Positions 1 to 12,885 are shown, counted from the stretch's first letter. The stretch is 64,000 bases of DNA from Tigriopus japonicus (GCA_010645155.1 JAAGOF010000203.1:58300-122299); one strand, 5' to 3'. A program made the numbers and translations. The notes: generated from the letters alone by a model not told the origin.

Positions 1-6
1 GAGACT

Positions 7-36
7 CGAACGAACGAACGAACGAACGAACGAACG
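7..36. repeat. CGAA tetranucleotide microsatellite
   Basis: About seven to eight uninterrupted copies of CGAA lie at the very start of the window. It is a simple repeat with no sign of function, and its left end may extend beyond the window. Confidence 0.9.
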
Positions 37-2190
37 GCCAAACAAACGGGCAATTGGACGGCCGAACGCCAACCAACCAACACTCGACGATCAACTCGAG
101 TGCGTTTCCTAATTCAATGGCACAGAAAAAAGGAGAAAAAAGTATACTTCAAAAAAGGAAAAGTTTCGCCTAGTTAAGGCTCACGCGTGTGGGGCGAGAA
201 CTAATGCAAAAGACTAAAACAAATCATGAAAATTGCAAATTTCGGGAAAGTGACGGGGTCATTGTCGGGGTGAATTGGTTAGGTTTGCTTCTGTTTGATT
301 GATGGTTGAACATGCCACGAACTTTTTTATTGTTGTCATCATTTATGCAGTAATGCTAGCTAGCAATGGTGAAAAAAACTGCGGTGTTACTTTAATGAGG
401 AAGTAAAAGCCATGTATTGTCATTTCCTATTTGATGACCAAATACTTCATGACTTCAGTGCATTTTGCGTCGGTCAGGAAAGGGATGATTTTTCTTTTAG
501 CAATCCAACATTGATTTAAACAATTACAAGTAGTGATAATGGTAAAAGAAGGCACGAGGAGCAACGAAGAGTCAAAGGTCAAGTCGGTCAAGTGTTGTTG
601 TTCTCGATCGGAAAAGGCATGTTTTCTGGCCCTGCTTCTGAATTTAAATTGTCCCGGCCAACAACTTGACTTCAAGCTTCAAAGTAATGCCATATGTACG
701 TAATTGTTAGCTCTCAATTTTTGACCCCTGCCATTTTGTGCTAGAGAGTCGCAAACCAGAAGTACATAGTTTCAAGCCGACCGACACATTTGAGTACTAT
801 TTTGCTCGATACTTTTCAAGCTCTAGTAGCTACTCGTGTCAATTCAACAATAAATCAAATGTGAAGAAAGGCGAATACCGATCAATCAAAGGGCTTCAAT
901 GTCCACTGCTACTAAATTATTCCAACGCACGCACCAACGTAACGGGCTTTAATCCCCAAATCTTGCTCTCGGCCAGGCTCTTCCCACTTGCAAATTAGTC
1001 CCATTCATTATTTCATTTGATTTTGTAAGTTGTCAAAGACGTCTTTGGATGTCATGTCAGGTCGTTTGTCCAATTTCATTCGTGTTCAGTTGTCTATGGG
1101 TGTGAGTCTGCACATAGACGGATCCATAGATAACCATATATCGTGCGTATCTTGGCTCAGATACCAAACTTGCACGTACGAACAAGTGTTATCAAAGAAG
1201 GAAATGATCATCATCAAAAATTCAAGTCCATGTAAGACGAGAGTAGTTGTTCTTCGCCTCAAAAGTCGAAGGGGGATGAATGAAATATCAATTAAGTTCT
1301 TCAGTATCTATATGTCCCACAGTCACCTTTTTGGGGTAATCAGGTTTAGAACAGGAGAATTAACTTACCTGAGAATAAAACAACCTGTCGATACAAGGAT
1401 CATCAAAAGTGAGAAACATGCCACGAACTGGAATGAAGAGCATCAATAACAGAAAAACGGTCAGTCTGACAATTTTGTGAATGCATGTGACGATCTGGTA
1501 TTCAAAGGCTCTTTCAAAAAAATTGAGCCTCGTTGAGGATGATGCACTTCCAAAAGGGGAAAATTGAGCTTCTTATCTGGCCAACAAATTTCATGATATG
1601 TGGAAATGCAATTCGGGGAACTCAATCTTGACAATTATTGCGGCCCCGACCAACCAAGCAAATATACAACCACTCCATAACATCCCTTGTCTTTGTTTGG
1701 ACCAATCTTGATGCCGGTCCTCTGCACAAGGTTTTCCATGGCTTCGTTATGTTTGGCAAGTTTCTACGTCCTTGGTCATGGCGTTTTTCGCCCGAACTTC
1801 TACCTTTATTCTCAAGAGTTTACTTTACTGCCTCTTGGGAGCTCCCGATGGCTCTCAAAATAGAAGAGTTAGAATGAGAGATCATTATTTGAAGCTCTCC
1901 TCGTGCTCTTTGAGTAAGAAGCATAACGAGAGTAAATCATGGCTAAACAAGCGTGTAAGCAAGCGTACAACAAACATGAGTTCGTCTCGTCTCTTTCTAT
2001 ATCTCTCTCGATTTGCAATGAGTTGGCTGGTTATTTGGTTAAGGCCTCGCCTCAAAGCCCAAGTTCTCGGGTGAACGGCCAACTTCATTCCCGGGGGCAA
2101 AGCAAGACAAAAAAATGTCTGAAAACTTCAAACAGTCAAAGCTAATCTTCGTTTGTTCACATGTTTATGTATTCTGATTTGGGAACTTAC
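37..2190. other. Downstream intron/flank of the Kv channel gene; no other gene seen
   Basis: This stretch follows the splice donor of the Kv first exon (minus strand) and is best read as its first intron running off the left edge. I looked for the channel transmembrane segments (S1-S6, pore signature) on the minus strand and found none, so the intron is probably longer than 2.19 kb. Short open frames here look random. Confidence 0.55.
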
Positions 2191-2796
2191 TTGCGCTCCT
2201 CTAGAGGTTTGAGGATACTCAAAAAGGTCCCACAGGAACTTGCGAAGTCTTCCTAACTTAGAAGGACCAAAATCTTCTAATTTTTCTCGATCGATAGCCT
2301 TCTGTTTCTCGTCTTCCTCCATATCGATCTCACTTTGGCAGACTTCGATCTCAGGATAGTATTTGACAGCGCAACAAGGCTCAATGAGGAGCTCATCAAT
2401 GCCCCAATAGTTCATATCTTCTTTTGTGATAATTGCACAATTATTGGCGTTCAAATGGAGATGTCCCGTTCGGTAGGCGTCAAGAATAGCGATAAACCCG
2501 GTGTAGTTGTGATCAAAAAAGTATTCGGGGACTTCGTCATTGATGTGAGTGACCCGGTAGCGATCACAGAAATGTAAAATCTCATCCACAGTGTTGGCAC
2601 GCATGATTCTCCACAAACGAGACTGAGGGAATTTGTCGAAGTTCTTTTTGAGGGCCTCGTGGCGTTGACCTCCAACATTCAAGATAACCACCTTGCCCCC
2701 ATCCGATGTGTCTTTGGAGCTACTCACTGTTGACGTCATGTTGTTGTCGGATTTTGGGTTCAGAGGTTGGCACTCCTCTTTGTCTTTGTTATCCAT
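2191..2796 (-). CDS. Voltage-gated K+ channel, Kv2/Shab-like, first coding exon (T1 domain)
   Basis: This exon encodes the cytoplasmic N-terminus of a voltage-gated potassium channel alpha subunit, which assembles as a plasma-membrane tetramer through its T1 domain. The 202 residues hold a polar leader (1-34) and then a T1/BTB domain (about 35-147) with ILNVGGQRHE, EYFFD and YWGIDEL. The zinc motif of non-Shaker Kv channels is intact: H114-x5-C120-x20-C141-C142. The CDxY-type segment and YWGxDEL favour Kv2 (Shab) or a Kv2-related silent subunit over Kv3 or Kv4. The exon ends in phase 0 at a GTAAGT donor just after the 'LWDLFEYP' stretch, a position I recall as an intron site in Kv2 genes. The start is the ATG at 2794-2796; a long trinucleotide-rich leader precedes it. 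The membrane domain is not in the window. The family call is strong; the exact subtype is inferred. Confidence 0.85.
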
Positions 2797-4400
2797 CGCG
2801 TTGTTGTCGTCGTGGTCGTTGCTACTATTGAAGATGAAGGTGAGGATGATGTAGAATAGGACGAGGTTGACAACAACGACGCCAACGACTATGACGAATA
2901 AGATACGTCGTTGTTTGTTGTTGTTGATGTTGTTGCTGATGATGACGTAGTGATAGGTCTATAAATTGGATCACCTCTGAGATCACATTGAAACGCAGAT
3001 TATTGTCAACAGCGCAATGAAAGAGGATGGAACAAATGGGGAACCGCTCTGGTTCGGGGTCCAGGAGGTACTGACCTTGCGCCAAGAACCAGTGGAGACG
3101 ATGATGCTTAAGGCTGTCTGATTATAGTGATGAGCAACAGCCCCAGAGATAGATCAGGGGGAGTTGAAAGCAGAATAGCCGTCGGAATTTCGGCTCGTAG
3201 TGAAACCTTGGGTTAGGACCCCCAATCCTCACGCATACGAAAGCTATACAGACATTAATTCGACCAAGGAACCCAACAACACCGTCAAAGACAAGGTCGG
3301 CCAGAACAAGGACGCGGGCAATTGCGGAAGGATGTAGGACGCCGACGAGAAAGACCTCGAAGAGGGAGAAAAGGGGGGAGGGGGAGAGAAACATATTGCT
3401 GCGAAGTCAACTAAGGCAGGACCCAGCAGCAGGTTGTCGGAGCACGGAGTTCCGTCTCCCACGAGAAGGCCGGATCCCGATGAGGTTTGTGGGGAGGAAA
3501 TCTAACATTCGAGAGACCATTTATTGTACGCAGTAGTTGTTGTAGCAGCAGGGCAAGTTCTAGTACTAGTATTACTAAAGAACTGTGGCAGTGATAGCGA
3601 CAACAGTAGTTCTATAGAATCTTGCGCTTAAGGAAGCAATACAAGAGTAGCTGGGGTAGAAGCAATGACAACGAGACAGCACCGACAACAGCCATTGAGC
3701 ACTTGCGTTAGCGGCACTAGAAGAAGCCGTCTGTTGTTGTTACGTACTGTAGTAGTGGTGGTACTAGTAGTAGTAATAGCAGCAAGAGCAGAAATACTGT
3801 ATTTATAGAATGCCTCGCTCACGCTTTGGCCTTGGTAAAGGTCCTTTTCTCTGGGATGGCGGGGAATTGAAAGAGAGATTCTTTCTCCACAACCAAGCTC
3901 GACGAAAAGGTTAAAGCGTCAATGCCTCAGTCCTCCGAAATGCTGCTTCTAGTAAGGGACGCTCTTGTGATCTCAAGACCAGAAGCCGACCTCTGTCTCG
4001 CGAATGAAGGTTTCCGAAAGGCCTTTTGCACGACGCATGTGCGCAAGATATTCGGAGAATTGCCACAGTACATGAACCTGGGGAGGCGACGTCAAAACGA
4101 AGACCCTCATTCAAAGTCTCATTCAAATAAATCTTGAAGGCGATAATTATCAGGTAAAATCTTCTTCCTCCTGATTCAAAATCAGAGGTAGAAAAAGCTC
4201 GAAGACCATCTATGAAATGGGGTGATGTGGGTTTAGGGCCTCGATTGTCGGCAGAGTTTGCAAGTTGTTCCGAGGTAAGGGAATGGCGATTTGCAAACTC
4301 AGCTCTATCCAATGCTCAATGTCCGTCCATTCGATTGACAATTTATCGCCTCTATGCCATGACACGTTGTCGGTCTGCCTAATCATGCACAAGTAAGTGA
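2797..4400. other. Upstream region of the Kv gene; trinucleotide-rich
   Basis: Upstream of the Kv start, 2800-3000 and 3520-3790 are rich in imperfect CAA/GTT, GAC and TAG/CTA trinucleotides on a background of higher G+C. This fits a 5' untranslated or promoter region of a neural gene, but no TATA box, initiator or upstream exon can be assigned. Open frames at 3122-3394 and 3911-4312 (minus) overlap frames on the other strand and show no recognisable domain. Confidence 0.4.
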
Positions 4401-6103
4401 CTCACATTTTGAGCCTCCGAAATGTGCCAACATAGGATCTCCTTTCGAGTCTTGAGGCCATCCTAAATCCTAATCCGTGAAGATGGCAAGATTGATCATC
4501 CGACAGCTTACCACTGTCATCGTATTGCTGTTAAACATTCCACACTCTCAAGTAGGCACCTAGACCTTTCTTGCATCGATGAACCATAATACAGTTTACC
4601 CTGTGGTGCCTACCACATTGTTGCACGTGGCGTTTTAAGTTTGTATCGAAATAACCAAAAACAATTCAAAGGGAAGAACTTTTATTTTTGGAGTTATAGA
4701 AGTCTCGGTCCAGGGAAAAGGTTATGTACCTACTAAAAATGTTTTTGTTTTGAAAATCCAATTTTAGATTCCATTTAGCTATTTGTTGTCTTGAAACCAA
4801 ACGAATATATATTCATTTTCAACTGAGTTATTTGAATTTGAATGGTCCAGTTTTGACCCCCCCAAAAAAAAAAAAATGCTACAGATATGGGGTGGATCAA
4901 TTTTTTGACCCCTTAGAAAAAACCTTATTAATTCATCTGGCACTTTTTCTGGAATACAAAATTTGCCGCATAGAAAATGGGTGCGAAATTATATCCTCTG
5001 GGCTGCCCTCTAATGCAAAGAAATATGCAATGGACTGGCTTGATATGTATTATGGTAACTCAAATCAAACTTTAAATGATATTTTGTACAAATTGAATGT
5101 CATCGAGAAAGAACATCCTCAAGAAATGACATACTAAGCTGGACAAGTGTTTCATTTTGACGGTTGCCGTTTCAGAGCGTTCAGTCACAGCTGACGATCG
5201 AGTACGTCCAAACAAGAATCTTGTGTTACATTTCAATCGCTTTTGGACATAGTGAGCTGATTCTTTACGGAAATCCAACGAAGTTTCATGCTACATTTTC
5301 TAATCCAAAGCTGCTGGTTGTCATCAAACCACAGCAATGTGTCGCATCTGCACATATCTGTGGCTGGACCTGTTTTATGACAACATACTGCAGTGGGTCA
5401 AGGGGATTCCAAGGATTGTGTTAAGAGGTACATGATAACTGTATTGAAATTACTTTATCATAAATATCAGGAGATAGAACCCAAGCACACACAGATTAAA
5501 AATAAAACTAGATTTAAATCATTCCGTGAGAGAGCACTGATAAATCTTTGTTCAGGTTATTTCATCCGCGAAATTCTCAGAAGGATTACATGTGGGCCGA
5601 CAATCAAAGCAATACTGTTCCCAAGTCTTCTGTTAGACATCCCAGCGAGATTGTAGTTTGGAGGCTTATGAGCCGTAGTGGCCATTCATAATTGACTTGC
5701 ATATGATTCCCAAAACCCAAAAATCACATGGGGACGGCTGACTACAATGTTGAATAAAGTCTGAGTGCAGCTCTGAACCATTTGTAAGACAATTGATCCA
5801 TCATTACAAGAAAAACTTTAAACAGACGTATCAAATGCATTTTTAAGATAAATTTAAAAAAAATGCGAAAAGAGCACGGGCCGAGAGAAATCCTGAAATC
5901 CAAGACAACTTTTTTTTGGTAAGCCAGAAAGTATTAAGAAATGTCTCAAACTTCAGGGAGAATACAATGGGAAATAAATTGATTTTATAAAACTCTGAGC
6001 TAAAGATTTAGAGTACAGTTTAAGAGGGGAAAATGATATGATGCACCCAGTATATTCAAAACTATTTCCAAGGGTTTATTTCGAAGGTTGTTTCGAAATA
6101 GCT

Positions 6104-6290
6104 TGAAATGTGTTTATTTTTTTTTTTGTAAATTTTTAGGTATATAACTTTTCCCCATATTTAGATTCATATATTACAATAAAAGATAAGTGGTCCCCAT
6201 TAATTTGTGGGTCCAAAAAATTGCCAATTTGTGATTGTGTATTTTGATCTAATCTATAAAAGCCATTTGATACACCGCGCACCAATGTGA
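6104..6290 (-). repeat. Dispersed repeat family A, copy 1
   Basis: Resembles 20583-20758 in the same orientation and 19226-19410 in the opposite one. Shared landmarks are TTAGGTATATAA near one end, GTGGGTCCAAAAA in the middle and a TATTTTGAT..AAAAGCC block at the other end. The copies differ at many positions, so the family looks old. Its class is unknown. Confidence 0.75.
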
Positions 6291-7859
6291 CATGTAGGTG
6301 TAGTAACGAGGATTGCTTTACGAGATGGAAAAATAAAGAAGAATTCTTGGGTTCCCAAACACGATACGATGGACAGTTTGTAAAGGGATTATGTGCGACT
6401 CTTCGATTTCTAATCAAAACTTACGTTGTTTCAAGGTTGGGGAAAGAAAGATGTACCCTTGTTCGATTTTGTTCTTCCGATCCTAACTGAAACAAATTCC
6501 TAAAGAAATTATGGAGGATATCAGTAAGGCTTGGAAAAATATTTGTTTAAGCGTCAAAATATCAAATATATGTTTTATGTAAAAGGCCAAAAAATATTTA
6601 AAGAATAAGCCGGATATTAAAAAAAGATTTTTTTCGACGACGCCATCCATGTCTTGGTAATTTTTTCTGTGGTCAATAATTTATCCAATATATTTTTTGG
6701 TAAGTTTAATGCAATGGGTCGTTTTTGAAGGCGTGGGTCATTTTTGAAGGCACACTTTACACCTAACTGATTCAACAATATAATTTTCAATTTACCTCAA
6801 TAAATGACAGTTTTTGCGTATATTTGCTAGCCCAAAACTTTTGTACAAGTGTCCTTTTGTTGATATTTTGGTATATATGATTCATCTTGCTTAAGCCCTG
6901 TTTTGCATTGATCATTGCTCATACTTGGCTCATATTTTCTTGAAATATTTTTTCCTATTTAAAGTTCACAAAAATATTTGATTTCACCTCAAATTAGAAC
7001 TAATCTACATTGTTCTTTGAAATCTGATTTTCGTCTATTGGGGAAAATCCGAATGTTCGCAGAAATCTGCTGATTTCCGAAAATATTAGCTCCAGGAAGT
7101 CTCGTCTCGTCGAGCTGTTCATGGTCCTGACTCCTGATGATGTTTAAAGCATAACTATTACCACGTCAGTTTTAGGGGATTTCAGGGAGATTCAAGGGTT
7201 TCAGGGGATTTTAAAGTATAGTTAAAACAAAGTGAAATAGAAATAACCACTCTTGAATACAGTCTTGTTGTGTAGGGGATTTGGAAGTATACTTAAAGCA
7301 TGGTAGGGCAAATTAGAAACAACCATGCTCGAGTAGAGTCTTTGTACAAAAATTGAAAAACGCACCTTATGTAATGAAACCATACTCGAGCATGGTTATT
7401 TTTACAACGTTCAAATACATTAAATATACGTATTAACGCACTACTGTATTAACGCATTATTGACGCGCAAAGCATAACGTACGAGGGCAAAGCAAGTTTA
7501 AGCAGGATTACGACTATAACTTTTTTATTAGATTAAATGGCAATTACTTGGTGTACACTTTTTTTTCGACATAATCTCTCTCGAGGCCGAGACACAATAC
7601 TTTCTGGCTAATTCTGTGGTGTAATAAAGTGCGGAGTACAAATACCTGCTCTCGTGAATTTTTCGTTTGGAGTAATTCCTCCTTAAAATTCAAAGCATTT
7701 CCTACCTTGTTTTTCGGATTAATTATGCCTTCCCCCCTCAACAACTGCACTACAAACATCCCATTGTTGGAGAGCTCATTTTTCACATCTCCTTTAGTTT
7801 AATCTCCATTCTAAGAATGATGTCAGCTGGAACATGAGTTTCATATTCTAATGGTAATG

Positions 7860-8480
7860 AACAAGGACGGGCTAAAAGTGCAAAACTATTTTTGGCAACA
7901 TAAGCTAATTTTTCTGCCTTTTTGCATTTTCCGCCTTTATTTGACCCTTTTATTCGCAAATTGGCCAAAAATATTCAATTTGCTGAAAATTTTTTTTCTT
8001 TTTTTTTTCTCAATTGTTGGAAGTTTGTTTCAGACTTGAAAACACATCACAAAAGTTCAGGCAATTCATTGAAATCAAACAGGAATGACAAAAATCTAAA
8101 TGAAAATTGGCCTTGTCATATTTTGAGAGCACAATTGTACTTGAATATTTCAAAGTTGTTTGTTATTAACATCTTTTTGGCATTTTAATTGATTCTGGTT
8201 AAGTTTTTGCGAAAAAACAATAATTGGAGTTATCTTTATATCGAGGACTTTTAAATCCAGCTTGGGGTTGAGGTCCAGCGAATCGAGGACATGGATGTCA
8301 TCTTACCAGTTTACTTACCTTTTTCACAAAGCTTAATCAAAACATTAAAAACAACTTTCTTTTGGCCCACAATGGTTATTTTGGGAATCTTTAAAATTCA
8401 CAAGGTAGGCAAGCGTAATTTTGTTAGAACAATATATCGAAAATAAAAAGTGATAAAGACAAGAAAGTACCTAAGACTAA
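7860..8480 (+). repeat. Dispersed repeat family B, copy 1
   Basis: This segment is similar, in inverted orientation, to about 11880-12560. Three blocks match with the same order and spacing: one around TTTCTGCCTTTTTGCA (7910 versus 12550), one around TTTTGAGAGCACAATTGTA (8123 versus 12320), and one around GTGGGCCAAAA followed by an AAAAAGGT..AAACTGGT block (8290-8390 versus 12070-12160). No reading frame is shared. It is probably an old non-autonomous transposon. Confidence 0.7.
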
Positions 8481-10599
8481 GATATACATGAGAAATATGT
8501 GTTTTATGCAGGTTTCTGTGCAACTTTTCGTAACTAAAACACTGTTTATTTTCGCTTTTGCCCCATCTTTAGTAATGATTTAGGTCTTTTTTGAGGGGCT
8601 ATCAAACATCAAACCTAATGTTTGTATTGAAGTGTAGGGAGTTGTGTGAAAGAATCATAAATATTATTCACAAAAAGTGCATTTTTTGGTCGAAAAACAC
8701 ATATTTTGCTCGATATTGGAATTTTTTTTTTTCGAACTACTTTGACATCTACTTTCTACATCTACTTTTACTTTGACGTAATATTATCACTTTATCAGCT
8801 TAGACATGTTTTAGCAAAGTTTAAAAAATTGCAAAATCCTTTTCATGACCAAGAAGGGAAGTTTTGATTGTAAAATCCTGAAAATGAGCAATTTAGGCTA
8901 ATGTTTAGTTGTGTAAAAATCACATATTTTCCACTTTTTGTCACATAAAACGAAAAAGTATTTTTGGCCTTTAAAACACCACGTACTTTCCCGTCCTTTT
9001 TCCTTAGTAATTACAATCAAAGGTGGAAAATCAAGATGTCAAAATGCTCCATGTAAGAGCGCTTGAATCGAGAATATTTTTTGATATTAGAATGCTTTCT
9101 AAAGCCACATCGCAATGAAACCCGAGAGCCTATTCCCAGAACACGTGGAACGCCCATCTCTTACTCTTGGACGATTATTGTCGACAACAGTTTAAAGAAG
9201 GGAGGTGAATTTCATTGGTGGTCAGGAAACACTTGAATCTTTCTTTGCACACTTGTAGATCCCAAGAGCGGAAAGGATTTTCGCTCATTTGGCCAGATTC
9301 CCCTCATAAGATCAACATTTATCGAATCAGCAAACTTAGACAAGTTAGAAACCTCGAGGCCATCTCAGTTGGAGGTTATTCTTGAGGGCGTCGGAAACTC
9401 TTCCGTGGTTCGCCTAACGGGCAAGCAATCTGTCGGATGGGATTGCCTGGGCAAACGAGCTCAAAAATTGAAAAGCAGAGAGCTCTTTCCAAGTCTGGAT
9501 GGAAGAAGCCGTGTTCAAAATCCCAGATCCCATAGCATTGAGAGCAAAATGGCTCCTTTCAATTTGCTGACTCAACGAGATAGGTCAGTTTCTTTTGTTG
9601 CAAGAAAATCACACGATGAACTCAAATCATATGAACCAGGAAAGAGCCAAAGTTAGTGTATTCCGAAAACCAACATGGAGTATTTAGTTGTCATGATAAC
9701 CTTAAGTTAAGCTTAACGCCATTTACATTTCAACTTGTCACTTCGGTCAATTCAAGTAACTTGTTCTTTCACATTTGTCGTTTTTTGAGGAAGGAGCGGG
9801 AGACACCGTAAGTTGAATTTTGAATACTACCTAAATGATTAGCTATTACGTTGGAAAATACATAAACATAAAATACAATTTCATTTTGGTGTGCATGTAC
9901 TTCTTTATTAAGGGGGTTTTACCCCCAATTCTAGTAATGAAAACGCGCAATGAGTAAACAATTTAAATTAAATCACAAAAGAACCAAACAAGGGAGAGAG
10001 ACTTTCGCCAATCCGCGTGTTCGTAAAAATCTACAATTTTTCAGAAAATGGATGGAGAGAATCCTTAATTCCTATAAGGGATAAGGGATATTCATTACTT
10101 GTCAAAGCCCTACACTAAAACTTGAATGAAATTTGAATAGAGCACTGAAGAACATCCATTTCTGTGGATTTTACTATATTTACTATGCACGTTCGTTGGA
10201 CATCCCTCTTTTGGTTGTGATCGGAGGTCTCGTGCCTAGAACCTGATTTTGAACTCTGAGCGTGATCTGTCCGATGCAAGTGACGTCTTCACGAGCTTTG
10301 AGGGTCGTCACGGGTTGAAATGGACGCCATATAATGCGCTCCCTTACGAACCGTAATGGACGAGGATGTTAGAGAAACGTAGCAAGACAAGGGTGGGAGA
10401 CCATTGCGTCAAATTGCCAAGATGGAACGACGACTCAAAGTGGAGCGTCAAGGTGCGCTTCATGCGTAAATGATAAAGCCATGACTACGGCAACGTTTTC
10501 ACCTCCAGGCAAGGGAAAAATGCGCCGTCGGTTCAGCAAGTGTATCAGAAATTGGTTTGGTGACTGTTATGTAGTGTCTGGAGAGGGGTTTTAAGTCAG

Positions 10600-10637
10600 T
10601 ATAAAAGGACGCGAAAAAGCCTTCCCTGTCATCAGTT
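10600..10637 (+). promoter_or_regulatory. Core promoter of cuticle gene 1 (TATA + initiator)
   Basis: TATAAAAGG begins at 10600 and an arthropod-type initiator TCAGTT lies at 10632-10637. The initiator A (10634) is 34 bp downstream of the first T of the TATA box. The start codon follows 43 bp later. The same arrangement and spacing recur upstream of the two paralogues. Confidence 0.8.
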
Positions 10638-10676
10638 GATCCCTCCTTGGATACAAGTCCACTTCTCATCCTAAAC

Positions 10677-11337
10677 ATGAATAAAGTAGGTCAAATGATT
10701 TCAACTGAAGAAGTTGTCAAACTGTCCTTAGGACATTTTTTTATTTTATTTTCAGTTCGTAGCTGTTTTTGCCCTTTTTGCGGCTGTTGCCTCTGGTGCC
10801 CGCATTCCTCGAGACTCTGGATACTCCCAGAGTGGATCAGCCGGTAATGCTGAAGCTCAAGCCCCCATTGGCATTGTGTCCTCTGTCTACAATGCTCCCA
10901 CGGCCGAGTCCCAGAACTTTGACTTTGCCTTCGAGACCGAGAACGGCATTCGTCAAGAGGCTACCGGAGAAATGAAGACCATTGATGATACCGAGGTCGT
11001 GGTCATGCGAGGCAGTTACACCTATGTGGATGCCGATGGTCGCGACGTGACTGTCACTTGGGAGGCTGATGAGAACGGTTATCGCGCCGAGTCTGACATT
11101 TTGCCCGTGGCTCCCGAGATCCCCTTCCCTGAGCAAGCCGAAGCTGTGGCCGCTCAAATTAGGTTTGCCCAAGAGGAGGAACAAGCTGCCGCTGCATCCT
11201 CTGCTTCCAACCAATATGCCCCTGCCCCTGCCAGCCGTTACTCAGCTGCCCCTGCTCCTGCCCCTGCTCCTGCCCCCACCAATCAATATGCCGATGCCCC
11301 TGCCCAATCAAGTTATACTCGTTACATCAATTACTAA
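10677..11337 (+). CDS. Cuticle protein with RR-1-like chitin-binding domain (gene 1 of 3)
   Basis: Secreted structural protein of the exoskeleton, 196 aa, in two exons: 10677-10685 (ATG plus two codons) and 10756-11337, with a 70-bp GT-AG intron in phase 0. This tiny first exon interrupting the signal peptide is common in arthropod cuticle genes. Residues 1 to about 18 form a signal peptide (MNKFVAVFALFAAVASG, cut before ARIPRD). Residues 57-126 are the Rebers-Riddiford domain, with aromatic residues in NFDFAFETENG, GSYTYVDADG and VTWEADENGYRAESD, then LPVAPEIP; this fits the RR-1 (soft or endocuticle) type. The tail after about 145 is Ala/Pro/Tyr-rich (APAPAP run) and longer than in the paralogues. 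A TATA-initiator promoter lies just upstream. No canonical AATAAA was found; CATAAA occurs about 50 bp past the stop. Family assignment is firm; the exact cuticle layer is inferred. Confidence 0.93.
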
Positions 11338-12673
11338 TTCAACATCATTGCACAGATCCACTTGTAATATCTATCACACGTTATCTATGAGACATAAATT
11401 AACCATTTTCAACGACCATTTGCCCTTTTTTATTTATGTGAAAGGTAAATGATATTTTGGTACTTTTTAGGATCGGGCTCATTTTAGATATTGTTGCGTG
11501 ATGGTGAAAGAAGTCAAAAAATCCTTCTTTGCCGAATATTGCATGCTTCCCTTTGCTCAGTGGTGCATCCAACATCTCACATTTTGATGCATATTTGACT
11601 CATAACGCACTTTTGAGAACATCTCTATTCCTTACCTTCTTCGAAATAATCAATGACCTTCTTCTGCCTCTTTTCTTCGCAGCTTTGGTGAGGGTGGCAA
11701 AAAAACTACCAATGTATTATCAATATAGCCATAAACAATTGTCATTTCAACTATCTTTTAATTCCAAACAAACCCCTACATTTGTAAATATTAATTTATT
11801 ATCATTACCTCTGCAAAAGATACAAAATTAATGGATTAATCATTACTTGGGACGGGCAATAAATGTAAATTAACATGGGCTTTAAGTTACCAAAAGTTGC
11901 ACAAAAACTAGCCCAAAATAGCAAAATAAAGTCCATATAACTGTCGAAATCGAAAAAACAAAGTTTTTAAGCACTAGAACTTTCTCTTCTTCTTTTTTTC
12001 AATAATGAAGAGCAAAGTTTTCAATTTTGATGTTGGTTAACAAAACACTGCAAGCCTAAGTTGGGAATTTCAAAGATTTCCAAAATAACTTTTGTGGGCC
12101 AAAATAAAGTTTTTTTAGCTTTGGTAAAGCTTGATGAAAAAGGTCAGCAATCTGGTGAGAAGATTTTCATCCCCTCGATTTGTATATACAATAAAAGCTG
12201 GTTATACAAACACTCGATGTAAAGATAAATTAAATTGTTTTTATCTAAAAACAATATTGGAAATAATTGAAACGAAAAAAGAATTGCTGTTGGCGAAAAC
12301 TATTCAGATATTCAAATACAATTGTGCTCTCAAAATGAAATTCTACTTTCATTGAAATTTCCGCCATTATTGTGTTGTATTGAAATAAATTGTCTGAACG
12401 TTTTTGAGGTGTATTAAATATTACTTAGTTTCAAATCACAAAAAAACTTCCGGCAGTTGACATTTTGCAAATAAATGGCATATTTTATGGAGTTCCAATA
12501 TTTTAGGCCAAATTCGCGAATAAAACGTGCAAATAAAGGCGCAAAGTGCAAAAAGGCAGAAAAATAGTTTGTCATGAAAAATCGTTTACTCTTTTTGACC
12601 GCCCCTACTCCTTACAATTACTTTTGATATTAATGGTAAAATAGTCACCAAACTCCTTCATGACTCACTCAGC
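11338..12673. other. Intergenic DNA between cuticle genes 1 and 2 (proximal part)
   Basis: A+T-rich flank of gene 1 holding the inverted copy of dispersed repeat family B (about 11880-12560). Short frames at 11529-11831 and 12131-12355 lie in or beside that repeat and look like chance. No gene is supported. Confidence 0.6.
11880..12560 (-). repeat. Dispersed repeat family B, copy 2 (inverted)
   Basis: The reverse complement matches 7860-8480 in three collinear blocks (see copy 1). The two copies face each other across cuticle gene 1, so the gene and its promoter sit between an inverted pair about 3.4 kb apart. Confidence 0.7.
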
Positions 12674-12885
12674 CAGGGGTGCGCAAACTTATTTAGCAGT
12701 GGGCCAAACTGGCCGGTCCGGACCGCTGGCGCTCGCGGGCCACATCATCCAAAATGGCAAATAATTTCTAGATTAAAATTCTACAATCTATTTACCGCAC
12801 CTGTGGGTCACAGTCTATTGAAAATGCCAGATCCTCTCGCGGGTCACGCGAAATCAGCTCGCGGGCCAGGGTTTGCACACCCCTG
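12674..12885. mobile_element. hAT-type MITE with CAGGGGTG terminal repeats
   Basis: A 212-bp non-autonomous element. It starts CAGGGGTGCGCAAACTT and ends with the imperfect complement GTTTGCACACCCCTG. Flanking 8-bp direct repeats are CACTCAGC (12666-12673) and CACTAAGC (12886-12893), one mismatch apart. An 8-bp duplication with CAGGGGTG ends is characteristic of the hAT superfamily. The interior is G+C-rich (GCGGGCC repeated) and has no transposase. Confidence 0.85.

Larger units (their letters stand above)
4401..10595. other. A+T-rich intergenic DNA with dispersed repeats; no recognised gene
   Basis: About 6.2 kb without a recognisable protein. It contains members of two dispersed repeat families (6104-6290 and 7860-8480, listed separately). 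A short frame at 4832-5137 begins in an A-rich run beside a motif (TTGAATGGTCCAGTTTTGACC) that recurs in altered form near 16.26 and 20.48 kb, so it probably belongs to a repeat rather than a host gene. Confidence 0.6.

Noticed and set aside
9902..9935. GGGGG-TTTTA-CCCCC hairpin followed by A/T sequence
   Set aside because: It looks like a bacterial terminator, but the context is animal nuclear DNA and no gene ends there.
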